Assembly: GCA_964574325.1 (NCBI GenBank)
Contig: CAZNMY010000015.1
Span: 18,237-82,236, forward strand
DNA: 64,000 nt
Direction of reading: 5' to 3'
DNA from: CAMDPA01 sp964574325
Lineage (GTDB): Bacteria; Pseudomonadota; Alphaproteobacteria; Rhizobiales; Hyphomicrobiaceae
Of the stretch, positions 9,556-18,025 are shown in pieces. The first letter of the stretch is position 1. The number at the start of each line of letters is the position of its first letter. The translations under genes were made by a program, and so were the position numbers. A model generated the notes under the pieces. It made no database searches. It was given only the letters and a program-made list of their open reading frames with translations, and was not told where the DNA came from.

Positions 9556-12500
9556 GTGACTACAGCCGAATCAGCACACACGTCAGAATCCAAAGCGCCG
9601 GAAGCCGAGAGGCTGCGCGTGTTCGTCTCCTATGCCCGCGCCGATGCCAGCGATTTCGCCGAGTACATGGTGGCAGCCCTGCAGGCCGCCGGGTTCGACG
9701 CCTATCTCGACCGCCACGACATCGCAAAGGCCGAGGACTGGGAGAAGCGGCTGCGCGAGCTCATCGCGAAATCCGACACTGTGGTCTTCATCATCTCGCC
9801 GGCCTCGATCAAATCGACGCGCTGCGACTGGGAAGTGAAGCGCACCATCGAACTCGGCAAGCGGCTGATCCCCGTGCAGTGGATCAAGGTGCCGGAAGCC
9901 GACGTGCCCGTCGAGCTCAAGAGCCGCAACTACACGATCTTCGAGTCGGGCGCGCCGTTCGGTGTCCCCATGGCGGAGCTGACCGATACGCTACGGCAGG
10001 ATCTCGGTTGGTTGCGCCAGCGCACACACCTGGGTGAAGAAGCGGAGCGCTGGCAGGCGCGCGGACGCGATGCCGATCTGCTGTTGCGCGGCGCGGCGCT
10101 CACGGAGGCGCGCGACTGGGTCAAGCGACGCAAATCAGATGCACCGGAAGTCTCGCCGTTGCTGACGGCCTTCATCGGCGCCAGTGAAGAGGCCCTGGCA
10201 GCACGCCAAACTAAGGAAAGCAAAGATCTCGACGAGCGCAGGAAGCTGGTCGACAAGGCGGAGGTCGCGCAGAAGTCGCGCGCCCGCGCCGTGCGATGGA
10301 TCGGCGCGCTCGTCGTCGCGATGCTAGGTGTCACGGTCTGGCTGTCCACCAAGACCGCGGATCGGGAGGCGCGCCTGCTGCTCAGCAAGGCTCAGGAAGC
10401 CTTGAAGAATGGCCAGTACGAGCGTGCCATGCAGTATTCCCTGGCGAGCTTGCCGCCGAGCGGTGCGCTGTTGGCGAGCGCGCCGCCCGATTCCGAAGTT
10501 GAACTGGCGCGCGCCGCCTATCGCAGCCGCCTGATCACGCGGCTCGGCGGTGAGGACGCCGTGTTCGAGGTCGCGACATTCAGTCCAGACGGCAAAAAGA
10601 TCCTGACGCGGACGAAGGGCGACACCGAAGCAGTGCTGTGGAACGCGGAGACCGGCGAACGACTTCGCAAACTGAGCGGGCATACCGCGGAAATCAAGTA
10701 CGCCGCGTTTGTCGGCGACACGAACATCGTCCGGACGCGCGGCGACGACAATACCGTTCGGATCTGGGATGCGCTCACCGGCGTGGAAAAGGCGCGCATC
10801 GGCACCGGCGAGACGCTGATCGGTTTCTTCACGAGTCGGGACGGCGGCCGGCTTGCAAGCTGGGCCGAGGGCCAGCCACTGATTATATGGGACTTGGTTG
10901 CGCAGCGGCAGATTGTAAAGATCGACCAGAAGCGCGTTCCCAAAGGAACCTACTTCTTCAGCCCGGATGGCAACAGAGTGGTGACGTCTACGCCTGTCAA
11001 AGAAAACCTCGTGTCGATCCAATTGTGGAACGCCAACACCGCCGAACCGATCGGCCCGGCATCGGATTTCAAATACCCCTCGGTCGTTTTCAATGCCGTC
11101 GGCGATCGGCTACGAATCAGCGGGGACAGAGCCGGTGGGAGGGCCAATCTGTTGTTGAACGCGACCGACGGTTCGCCGCTGGCCGACATAAATCGGTATC
11201 TGACCAGTAACTTCAGTCAGGACGGTTCACGGCTAATCGTTTATGGCGGGGCAAACGCAGTCGTGCGGGTGTGGGATGCGCGTACGGGCCAGCCGACTGT
11301 TCATCTCAAGGGGCACACGGGAAGAGTTCAAAGCTCGATTTCCAATAAAGATGGAAACCGCATTGTCACGCTTGGCTCGGACCGGACGGCCCGCCTGTGG
11401 GATGCGATGAGCGGAGAGCAGATCGGCCCGTCGCTTAGCCTCGAGCCCGAGATGCATACCGTGCGTTTCGACCCGCAAGAGCGGTTCGTTGTGGTGTCAG
11501 GCGCCGGCAGGAGCGTGCAGATCTGGCAGCCTGGAACGGAGTTGTCGCGACGGATCGATACTATCCGGGAGGGGCCAAGCCTTTCGTTCAGCAAGGACGG
11601 GAAGAAACTGACCACCAGCAAACAGCATGACGAGTTCGTGGCGGTTTGGGATATCGAAACGGGAGCGCCACTTGCCGGCCTGTTTTCACCGGGCAATCCG
11701 GCCGTCTCGCTCAGCGCTGATGGGCGGCGAATATTGACCCGGGACGACGTAAGCCGAGCTGTGCGCCTTTGGCAAATTGATACTCCGCAAAGGCGCTGGC
11801 AGGAATTGGGGCAGGAGCCGGACTATCGAATTGGTTTCACCAATGCCAACTCGTTTGTTTTGACCACCGGCGAGGACCAATTGCTGCGGGTCTGGAACGT
11901 TGTAGAACACCGCGAGGTCGCCAGCCTGCCTGGGACGGCCAATTCGTCATTTCTTGCCATGAATTCCGCAGGGACGCGCATTGCCACGAGTGCCAAAGAG
12001 GGAATAACGGTTTGGGATGTCGCGATGGCGAAGCCAATCGCGCAACTTGGTTCGCCAGCCAGCGGTTGGTATTCTGGCGCCAGCTTTGACAGTGACGGCG
12101 CTAGGTTGCTGCTCAATCGAGTTAACGATGATAGCGGCAGTGTCGGCACCGCCACCACACTCTCGTTCTGGGACGTAAGGGCCAAGTTGCTGATCTGGGA
12201 GAAAAGAATCGAAGAAATCGTGAATAGTGCGACGCTAAACGCCTCGGGTGACCGCATTGCCTACGCCTCGAAAGACAAATCGATCGTTGTTCTCAATGGA
12301 TCCGGCGAGGTTGTAGCAAGATCAACTGTCTTGCCGGTAGCATCCGCTACGCGGCTGCTGTTCAACGGCGATGACAGCCGCCTTCTATGGTCGGGTAGCC
12401 ACAACGAGGCAATTCTGTTCGATATTGCGACGCTAGAAGTCGTGACGAAGTATCTGGCCGGGCCGCCGAGAGCGTTTGCGCGGGCCTCATTCAGCCGCGA

Positions 12501-13056
12501 CGATAACATGGTGCTGACGTCCACCGATGACGACCGGATGGTCCGGATCTGGGCGACTTCGAGCGGAAAACAGATCGGGAAGGACATGAAGCACGAGTCG
12601 GACATTCAGGACGCGAGCCTGAGCACCGACGGCAGGAGCGTTGTTACCGCGCTACGCAATGGCAATTTGCTCGTCTGGGACGTGGCGACGGGGAAAACGG
12701 TCGTCTCGATCGACGGCGCCCACACGACCAAGGACCAGCGCCTTGATACATTTTATGCCGCATTCAACCACGACGCCACGGAGGTCTTCTCGATCGCCGC
12801 TGACAAGGCGATCCGGGTCTGGGACATAAAGGTGGCGATGATGCGCGGCGCGTCATTGCGCTCGTGGGTGTGCGGCGTCGCGCTGAAGGGCACCCAGAAG
12901 TTCTCCGACACCGAAATGAAGGACCCGATCATCCGCGGCGACGAAAATCTGCGCAATCCCTGCGACCGCCATGGTATGGGTTCATGGGAGTACTGGAAGC
13001 GCCTGCCGAGGGGCTTGAGCAGGTTGATCCTTGGCATCGCGACGGCGAAGCAGTGA
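9556..13056 (+). CDS. TIR domain - transmembrane - WD40 repeat protein
   Basis: This large 1166-aa protein starts with a TIR domain (residues ~20-150: RLRVFVSYARADASDFAEYM, VVFIISPASI, CDWEVKRTIELGKRLIPV). The Glu in CDWEV (about residue 93) aligns by eye with the catalytic Glu of NAD-cleaving TIR enzymes. A charged linker follows, then one predicted membrane helix (WIGALVVAMLGVTVWLS, ~247-264). The remainder is about 18 WD40-like blades ending in motifs such as LWNAETG, VWDARTG and VWDIETG, enough for two or more propellers. The GTG at 9556 is preferred because GAGGG sits just upstream; an upstream in-frame ATG at 9484 lacks such a site. Bacterial TIR-WD40 proteins are candidate defence or cell-death sensors. 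Here the gene stands alone, so the role is inferred. Confidence 0.88.
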   Translation: MTTAESAHTSESKAPEAERLRVFVSYARADASDFAEYMVAALQAAGFDAYLDRHDIAKAEDWEKRLRELIAKSDTVVFIISPASIKSTRCDWEVKRTIELGKRLIPVQWIKVPEADVPVELKSRNYTIFESGAPFGVPMAELTDTLRQDLGWLRQRTHLGEEAERWQARGRDADLLLRGAALTEARDWVKRRKSDAPEVSPLLTAFIGASEEALAARQTKESKDLDERRKLVDKAEVAQKSRARAVRWIGALVVAMLGVTVWLSTKTADREARLLLSKAQEALKNGQYERAMQYSLASLPPSGALLASAPPDSEVELARAAYRSRLITRLGGEDAVFEVATFSPDGKKILTRTKGDTEAVLWNAETGERLRKLSGHTAEIKYAAFVGDTNIVRTRGDDNTVRIWDALTGVEKARIGTGETLIGFFTSRDGGRLASWAEGQPLIIWDLVAQRQIVKIDQKRVPKGTYFFSPDGNRVVTSTPVKENLVSIQLWNANTAEPIGPASDFKYPSVVFNAVGDRLRISGDRAGGRANLLLNATDGSPLADINRYLTSNFSQDGSRLIVYGGANAVVRVWDARTGQPTVHLKGHTGRVQSSISNKDGNRIVTLGSDRTARLWDAMSGEQIGPSLSLEPEMHTVRFDPQERFVVVSGAGRSVQIWQPGTELSRRIDTIREGPSLSFSKDGKKLTTSKQHDEFVAVWDIETGAPLAGLFSPGNPAVSLSADGRRILTRDDVSRAVRLWQIDTPQRRWQELGQEPDYRIGFTNANSFVLTTGEDQLLRVWNVVEHREVASLPGTANSSFLAMNSAGTRIATSAKEGITVWDVAMAKPIAQLGSPASGWYSGASFDSDGARLLLNRVNDDSGSVGTATTLSFWDVRAKLLIWEKRIEEIVNSATLNASGDRIAYASKDKSIVVLNGSGEVVARSTVLPVASATRLLFNGDDSRLLWSGSHNEAILFDIATLEVVTKYLAGPPRAFARASFSRDDNMVLTSTDDDRMVRIWATSSGKQIGKDMKHESDIQDASLSTDGRSVVTALRNGNLLVWDVATGKTVVSIDGAHTTKDQRLDTFYAAFNHDATEVFSIAADKAIRVWDIKVAMMRGASLRSWVCGVALKGTQKFSDTEMKDPIIRGDENLRNPCDRHGMGSWEYWKRLPRGLSRLILGIATAKQ

Positions 13057-13373
13057 ACGTACCGCCCGTTCACCCAAGCACCTGTCCTGGACCCTCTTTG
13101 AACTCAGCTCTGGGTCGCTTGGCCGCACATCGAGCGTAACTCGGCGAGGTGTGCACGGACGTATCTAGCCAGTTACCTTTGCCGACACGGATGCTTGGCG
13201 GGAGCGTCGATCCTCAAGTGCATGCTTAAGCCATCGGCCAAGGATACGTGCGGCGATGGGACACCGACCTTAAACAATTCAACTCGCCGGCTTTTCCGGT
13301 ACCGGTGTAGCGGCGGCAATGTATTTACTCTTGGTCTACGAGGCCACTAGCTCACCATCTGGAACAGGATCTC
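13057..13373. other. Gene-free region
   Basis: These 317 bases after the TIR gene contain no convincing open frame or strong hairpin. Codon composition is looser and the base content slightly more AT-rich than in neighbouring genes. It may be residue of lost genes between the TIR gene and the oxidoreductase. Confidence 0.4.
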
Positions 13374-13493
13374 TTAAGGCTGAGCCCGTCGGACGACGAC
13401 TTCGACCGGCTTGGGGTCACCTGCAGCCTTGACGATAACCGACGAGCCGCGGTCGGTCTCGTTCAGGAAGCCGACACAAATTGTCTTGCCCCA
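13374..13493 (-). pseudogene. Possible C-terminal gene remnant
   Basis: Read on the minus strand, this stretch gives about 38 codons ending in TAA at 13374: VGFLNETDRGSSV followed by VEVVVRRAQP. An in-frame TGA stands immediately before it and no start codon is available. The peptide looks like a folded C-terminus (loosely like the last strands of aminomethyltransferase-type proteins), but I cannot name the parent. It sits directly behind the oxidoreductase stop. Confidence 0.2.
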
Positions 13494-13494
13494 C

Positions 13495-14577
13495 CTACGT
13501 CACCAGTACGACCGAGCCGGTGACGCGGCGGGCTTCGACGGCGGCGTGGGCGGCGGCTGCCTGCTCGAGAGGAAAGGTTGCGCCGATCTCGACTTTCAGA
13601 ACGCCGTGCCCGACGAGATCGAACAGCTCGTTGTACGCGCGCTTCGCATCTTCCGGCTTGGCGATGTGGAAGCTGAAGGCGGGGCGCGAGACTTTCAGGG
13701 ATCCCTTTTTCGCAAGCAGCAGGATGTCGAGCGGCGGAGGATGGCCCGAGGCGTTGCCGTAGTTCACGAGGTGGCCGAACGGCGCCATGCAGTCGAGCGA
13801 GGCCATGAACACGTCCCGGCCGACGCCATCGAACACGGCGTCGACGCCTTCGGGGCGGATGGCGCGCACGGCTTTCACGAAGTCGGTCTCGCGGTAGAGG
13901 ATCGTGTGGGCGCAGCCGTGCGCTTGGGCGACGGCGGCCTTCTCCGCGCTGCCGACGGTGCCGATGACGGTTGCGCCGAGGTGGCTCGCCCATTGCGACA
14001 GAATGATGCCGACGCCGCTCGCGGCGGCGTGGATCAGCACCCAGTCGCCGCCTCTGGGTGTAAAGTGGCGGTTGATGACGAGCGAGGCCGTCAGTCCTTT
14101 CAGCATGAAGGCGGCGGCTTGGGCTTCCGTGATGTGCGGGGGCAACGGGATCAGGCAGGAAGCCGGCAGGTTGCGCGCCTGCGCATACGATCCGGTGTTC
14201 TCGTAGAACGGGCCGCCTGAGCCGACGTAGGCGACGCGCTGGCCGATCGCGACACCGTCGACATCCGGTCCGATCGCTTCGACGACGCCGGCGCCCTCGT
14301 TGCCCAGGATCAAGGGGAAGGTCTTTTCGTCGGTGATATAGAAACCACCGCGGCGGACATTGATGTCGGAGAAGTTGAGCGCGATGGCCTTGTGACGGAC
14401 GCGGACCTGTCCCGATGCGGGCGGCGGGAGGTTGTGGTCTTCCCAGACGAGCACTTCGGGGCCGCCGGTGCGATGGAGGCGGATGGCTTTGCAGGTGATC
14501 GCTGGTGTCTCGGTTTCTGGTGTCCCGGTTTCTGGCGTCTCGGTTTCTGGGGCCTGTGGTTCTGGCGCGGTCGTCAC
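13495..14577 (-). CDS. Zinc-type/quinone oxidoreductase (MDR superfamily)
   Basis: This 360-aa NAD(P)H-dependent quinone reductase belongs to the medium-chain dehydrogenase/reductase family. The GroES-like domain shows NFSDINVRRGGFY and LGNEGAGVVEAIG. The nucleotide-binding domain shows the QOR signature VLIHAAASGVGIILSQWA, then ATVIGTVGSAEKAAVA. The structural and catalytic zinc cysteines of alcohol dehydrogenases are absent, as expected for quinone reductases. The GTG at 14577 is chosen for a GGAG nine bases upstream; another GTG at 14616 would add 13 residues. The first ~25 residues are low-complexity (PETETPETGTPETETP), coded by a 15-bp tandem repeat. It stands divergently from the APC permease gene. 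Confidence 0.9.
   Translation of the reverse strand: MTTAPEPQAPETETPETGTPETETPAITCKAIRLHRTGGPEVLVWEDHNLPPPASGQVRVRHKAIALNFSDINVRRGGFYITDEKTFPLILGNEGAGVVEAIGPDVDGVAIGQRVAYVGSGGPFYENTGSYAQARNLPASCLIPLPPHITEAQAAAFMLKGLTASLVINRHFTPRGGDWVLIHAAASGVGIILSQWASHLGATVIGTVGSAEKAAVAQAHGCAHTILYRETDFVKAVRAIRPEGVDAVFDGVGRDVFMASLDCMAPFGHLVNYGNASGHPPPLDILLLAKKGSLKVSRPAFSFHIAKPEDAKRAYNELFDLVGHGVLKVEIGATFPLEQAAAAHAAVEARRVTGSVVLVT
14504..14563. repeat. 15-bp tandem repeat (four units) inside oxidoreductase 5' end
   Basis: Four 15-bp units (consensus GGTGTCTCGGTTTCT on the plus strand; the last is degenerate) run head to tail. On the coding strand they specify alternating Pro, Glu and Thr residues. Because the unit is a multiple of three, gain or loss changes protein length without a frameshift. 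Confidence 0.8.
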
Positions 14578-14711
14578 GAAACTGTACTCCGTGTGGGCTG
14601 ATCTAAGTCGGTGCACTGTGGTGCGGGTGCGCTATCGTTCGGTGGGAAATCGGACGCAGATTGAGGTGCGTGCTGCATTCGTGCAGCCGCCGCGAGGGAC
14701 AGCGTGAACCA

Positions 14712-15968
14712 ATGAGCAAATCGGGTCCACAGGCTTATGCACCGGGAAGTGCCGCTACGGCGTCGACACCGGCACTGGCGCGTACTCTGTCGCTGCCGAT
14801 GCTGGTTCTGTACGGGCTCGGCGTCACGGTCGGAGCCGGCATCTACGTCCTGATCGGGGCAGCTGGTGCGCGGGCCGGGCCACACGCGCCGATCGCGTTT
14901 CTGCTGGCGGCGGTGATCATGGGATTGTCGGCGGCGAGTTTCGCCGAATTCGCGACGCGACTGCCGGTGAGTGCCGGCGAGGCAATCTATGTCGAGACGG
15001 GGTTCGCCTCGCGGCGGCTCGGGTTCGTCGCGGGATTGATGGTGATCGCGGCGGCGCTGATCTCGTCGGCTGCCATCGCGCACGGGGCGGCCGGCTATAT
15101 CGGGGAGTTCGTGAAGCTGCCCGGCGTGGTGCTCGCGGTCGCTGTGATCCTGCTCAGCGCACTGGTGGCGGCGTGGGGAATCTCGGAGGCGGTGTGGGTC
15201 GCCGCGATCATGACGGTGGTCGAACTCGGCGGTCTGCTCGTCATCATCGTCGTGGGGTTGTGGCAGGATCCCGGGATGCTCTCGCGGGCACCGGAAGCGT
15301 TCGTTGGACTGGGGTCTGCGAGTGCGTGGCCCGGGATACTCGGCGCGACGATGCTGGCATTCTTCGCGTTCATCGGGTTCGAGGCGATGGTCAATGTGGC
15401 GGAGGAGGTCGAGGAGCCGACGCGCACGCTGCCGATCGCGATCGCGATCACGCTGGTGACGGCGACCGTGCTCTACATCCTCGTCGTGTGGGTGGCGAGC
15501 CACGCCGTCACGCGCGCGGAGCTTGCGGCGGCCAGCGCGCCGTTGAGCCTCGTGTTCCAGCGGGTGACGGGTGCGTCGCCGACGCTGATCAGCCTGATCG
15601 CGATCCTGGCCACGGTGAACGGCGTGATCGTGCAGACCGTAATGGCGTCGCGCGTGCTCTACGGGATGGCGAAGCAGGGCACCTTGCCGCCGGTGCTCGG
15701 CGCCGTCCATCCGGTTACGCATACGCCGCTCAATGCGACCGCGACGGCGGCGGTGCTGACGACGATCGCGGCGGTTGCAGCACCGCTCGAAGCGCTGGCC
15801 GACTTGACGACGCAGGCGATGCTGGTGGTGTTCGCGCTCGTCAATCTGGCGCTGCTGGCGATGAAAATGCGCGGGGAGACGCACACCGGCGGGCTGGTGG
15901 TGCCGATGTGGGTGCCGGCGGCCGGCGCTGTCTCGTGTCTCGGCCTTTTGGTGGCCAGTCTCGTTTAG
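14712..15968 (+). CDS. APC-family amino acid/polyamine permease
   Basis: This 418-aa integral membrane transporter has about 12 hydrophobic segments. The APC signature lies in TM1 (LYGLGVTVGAGIYVLIG), followed by RLPVSAGEAIYVETGF and the TM6 stretch FFAFIGFEAMVNVAEEVEEP, typical of cationic and neutral amino-acid permeases. The ATG at 14712 (MSKSG) is preferred to an upstream in-frame start because GAGGGA lies about 12 bases before it and the N-terminus is then family-like. It stands alone and divergent from the oxidoreductase, so the substrate remains open. Confidence 0.88.
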   Translation: MSKSGPQAYAPGSAATASTPALARTLSLPMLVLYGLGVTVGAGIYVLIGAAGARAGPHAPIAFLLAAVIMGLSAASFAEFATRLPVSAGEAIYVETGFASRRLGFVAGLMVIAAALISSAAIAHGAAGYIGEFVKLPGVVLAVAVILLSALVAAWGISEAVWVAAIMTVVELGGLLVIIVVGLWQDPGMLSRAPEAFVGLGSASAWPGILGATMLAFFAFIGFEAMVNVAEEVEEPTRTLPIAIAITLVTATVLYILVVWVASHAVTRAELAAASAPLSLVFQRVTGASPTLISLIAILATVNGVIVQTVMASRVLYGMAKQGTLPPVLGAVHPVTHTPLNATATAAVLTTIAAVAAPLEALADLTTQAMLVVFALVNLALLAMKMRGETHTGGLVVPMWVPAAGAVSCLGLLVASLV

Positions 15969-16013
15969 TCCAGTCTGGTTTCGTGAGGGGCGGACGACCG
16001 CTCGCGACGGGGA

Positions 16014-16226
16014 TCAGGCCGAGTCGTCATCGTCGTCGGAGGGCCGGCCGGGGCGAGGATGTTTCAGTGCCGGAATGAAGAACAGAGCGATGACGAACGG
16101 TGGCAGCAGGAAGCTCCAGCCCATCCAGTAGGAGACATCGCGATTCTTGATCGCGGCGACGATGCCGGCCAGGAGCGAGGCTGCGATCGCCGTCAGTCCC
16201 CAGATCACGATGTACTTCACGGCCAT
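16014..16226 (-). CDS. Small inner-membrane protein, unknown function
   Basis: A 70-aa protein starting at ATG 16226 (MAVKYIVIWG). It has two predicted membrane helices (about 4-24 and 34-55, the second including MGWSFLLPPFVIALFF) and a charged tail ending in DDDDDSA. The layout is common among small conserved alphaproteobacterial membrane proteins. No domain is recognised. It lies tail-to-tail with the permease. Confidence 0.55.
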   Translation of the reverse strand: MAVKYIVIWGLTAIAASLLAGIVAAIKNRDVSYWMGWSFLLPPFVIALFFIPALKHPRPGRPSDDDDDSA

Positions 16227-16390
16227 GGTGCGGCTCTTATGTTCCTTCAGAGGAATTCGCCGTGAATCTCTGCGCAAACTGCGGCGAAAACAAGCACGGG
16301 CCGCGGACTGAGTGAACATCGAGTTCCACGCGGCGGCACGACGAGATCAAAGTATCATTGTGGCGGCAACCTGAAGGCGAATCCGCGCCG

Positions 16391-17266
16391 TCATCTGCCG
16401 ATCTCGAAATCGAGGCCGATGTCGAGGACGGCGGCGGAGTGGGTGAGGGAGCCCGAGGAAATCAGGTCGACGCCGGCTTCCGCGATGGCGCGGGCACTTT
16501 CGAGCTTCACGCCGCCGGAGGCTTCCGTGATGACCTTGCCGGCGCACATTCCGACGGCTTGCCGCATCTGGTCGGGCGTCATGTTGTCGAGCAGCACCGC
16601 ATCGATCCTGTAGTTCAGGGCTTCCTTCAGCTGATCGAGCGTGTCGACCTCGACCTGGACCTTGACGAGATGGCCGACGCGAGACTTCACGGCGGTGATG
16701 GCCGCTCCGATGCCGCCGGCGACGACGATGTGGTTGTCCTTGATCAGGACGGCGTCGAACAGGCCGACACGATGGTTCATGCCGCCACCGCAGCGCACGG
16801 CGTACTTCTCGAAGGCGCGCAGGTTCGGCGTGGTCTTGCGGGTGTCGATGATCTGCGCCTTGGTGCCGGCAACGGCATCGACGAACTGGCGCGTCAGCGT
16901 GGCGATACCGCTCATGCGGCCGACGAAGTTGAGCGCGACGCGTTCGGCCGACAGAAGCGCGCGGGCGTTGCCCTTCACCCGGGCGAGCGGCGACTTCCCC
17001 GGTGCGTTGGTGCCATCGGGGTGGACGATCTCGAACACGACGTTCGGGTCGAGTGCGCGAAATGCGGCTTCGGCGACCTTCAGCCCCGAGACGACGCCGG
17101 GCTTTCGGGTGGCGAACAGGCCGACCGCCTTCACGTCGGGGCCGATCACGGAATTGGTGGTGACGTCGCCGGCGAGTCCGAGGTCTTCCGCAAGCGCCGC
17201 CCGCACGGCCGGCTCGATGATGATGGAGGCAAGCTCGAGATCGAATTTGCGGGCGTCGGTCATCAT
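16391..17266 (-). CDS. nadC: Nicotinate-nucleotide pyrophosphorylase (carboxylating)
   Basis: Quinolinate phosphoribosyltransferase, 291 aa, makes nicotinate mononucleotide from quinolinate and PRPP in de novo NAD synthesis. Recognisable features are LAEDLGLAGDVTT near the N-terminus, the active-site segment DTRKTTPNLRAFEKYAVRCG with GGGMNHRVGL, LIKDNH, VEVDTL and ITEASGGV. Tandem ATGs follow AGGAG; the second (17263) has the better spacing. nadA and nadB, often neighbours, are not in the window. Confidence 0.97.
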   Translation of the reverse strand: MMTDARKFDLELASIIIEPAVRAALAEDLGLAGDVTTNSVIGPDVKAVGLFATRKPGVVSGLKVAEAAFRALDPNVVFEIVHPDGTNAPGKSPLARVKGNARALLSAERVALNFVGRMSGIATLTRQFVDAVAGTKAQIIDTRKTTPNLRAFEKYAVRCGGGMNHRVGLFDAVLIKDNHIVVAGGIGAAITAVKSRVGHLVKVQVEVDTLDQLKEALNYRIDAVLLDNMTPDQMRQAVGMCAGKVITEASGGVKLESARAIAEAGVDLISSGSLTHSAAVLDIGLDFEIGR

Positions 17267-17377
17267 GGGCTCCTGGGGCGCCGGGCATCGTCTAAGCGGG
17301 CATCGCAGCTATGGTGGAGCAGTTTATGCGGAGTTCGCGATGCCGGGCAATGGATGAGGGGTAGTGATAGAAGTGGA

Positions 17378-17986
17378 TCAGTAGGGACGATGGATCAGCA
17401 GGCGGGCACGGATGGTCAGGGCTGCCCGCCGCCAGTGGAAGAAGCGGGGAACCTGGCGGCAGTAGCTGGTATAGCTCTCGCCGTACACCTCGCGCAGCCA
17501 GGGCTCCTCGGCGAGCACCATCAGTCCGTAGGCGGTGACCATGGCGGCGCAGAGCAGGTAGGCCGGGCCGCTGTCGGCCGCCACCGCGAGGCTGCAGTAG
17601 ACCAGCATCAGCATGGCGTTCTGCGGATTGCGGCTCCAGCGGTAGATGCCGCGGGCAACGAGGCCGTCCTGGGCGCAATAGCTGTTGTCGCGGCCGAGCA
17701 CGCGGAACGCATAGACGAAGGCGAAAAGAGATCCGGCGAGGACGGCCAGGGCCGCCACGCGGACGGCGAACGGCAGGCCGAGGAAGCTCGCGGTGCCGTC
17801 CGAGATCGCGGTGGCGAAGCAGAGCACGTTGAGGCCGCGGAACGACGGCCAGAACAGATAGCTCTGCCAGGTGCCGGGGGCCGGCGGCGGCCAGATCTGC
17901 AAGCGGGGGAACCTCAAGGTCGACAGCAGCGCGGAGACGAGAATCACCGCCATCGTGACGCCGAGCGTGAAGAGCACTGCCGTCAT
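17378..17986 (-). CDS. ICMT/PEMT-like membrane methyltransferase family protein
   Basis: A 202-aa protein with several membrane helices and a C-terminal motif of the isoprenylcysteine methyltransferase/phospholipid methyltransferase superfamily: GLVARGIYRWSRNPQN, then AEEPWLREVYGESYTSYCRQ. In the superfamily the RNPQ and E-E segments contribute to S-adenosylmethionine binding. GAGGGA precedes the ATG. The substrate (isoprenoid, lipid or small molecule) is not evident. It follows rnd on the same strand after 39 bp and may be co-transcribed with it. Confidence 0.75.
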   Translation of the reverse strand: MTAVLFTLGVTMAVILVSALLSTLRFPRLQIWPPPAPGTWQSYLFWPSFRGLNVLCFATAISDGTASFLGLPFAVRVAALAVLAGSLFAFVYAFRVLGRDNSYCAQDGLVARGIYRWSRNPQNAMLMLVYCSLAVAADSGPAYLLCAAMVTAYGLMVLAEEPWLREVYGESYTSYCRQVPRFFHWRRAALTIRARLLIHRPY

Positions 17987-18025
17987 GCCGGTCCCTCGGT
18001 CCTCATTCTCAGTTCTTGGACTTGC

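Noticed and set aside
10324..11022. Minus-strand frame of ~232 codons inside the TIR-WD40 gene
   Set aside because: No ribosome-binding site or domain; it is fully explained as the antisense of WD40 coding sequence.
4940..13056. Idea that the C13 peptidase, Bug genes and TIR-WD40 protein form one defence island
   Set aside because: The Bug transporter genes separate them, strands differ, and no nuclease, integrase or tRNA boundary is visible.
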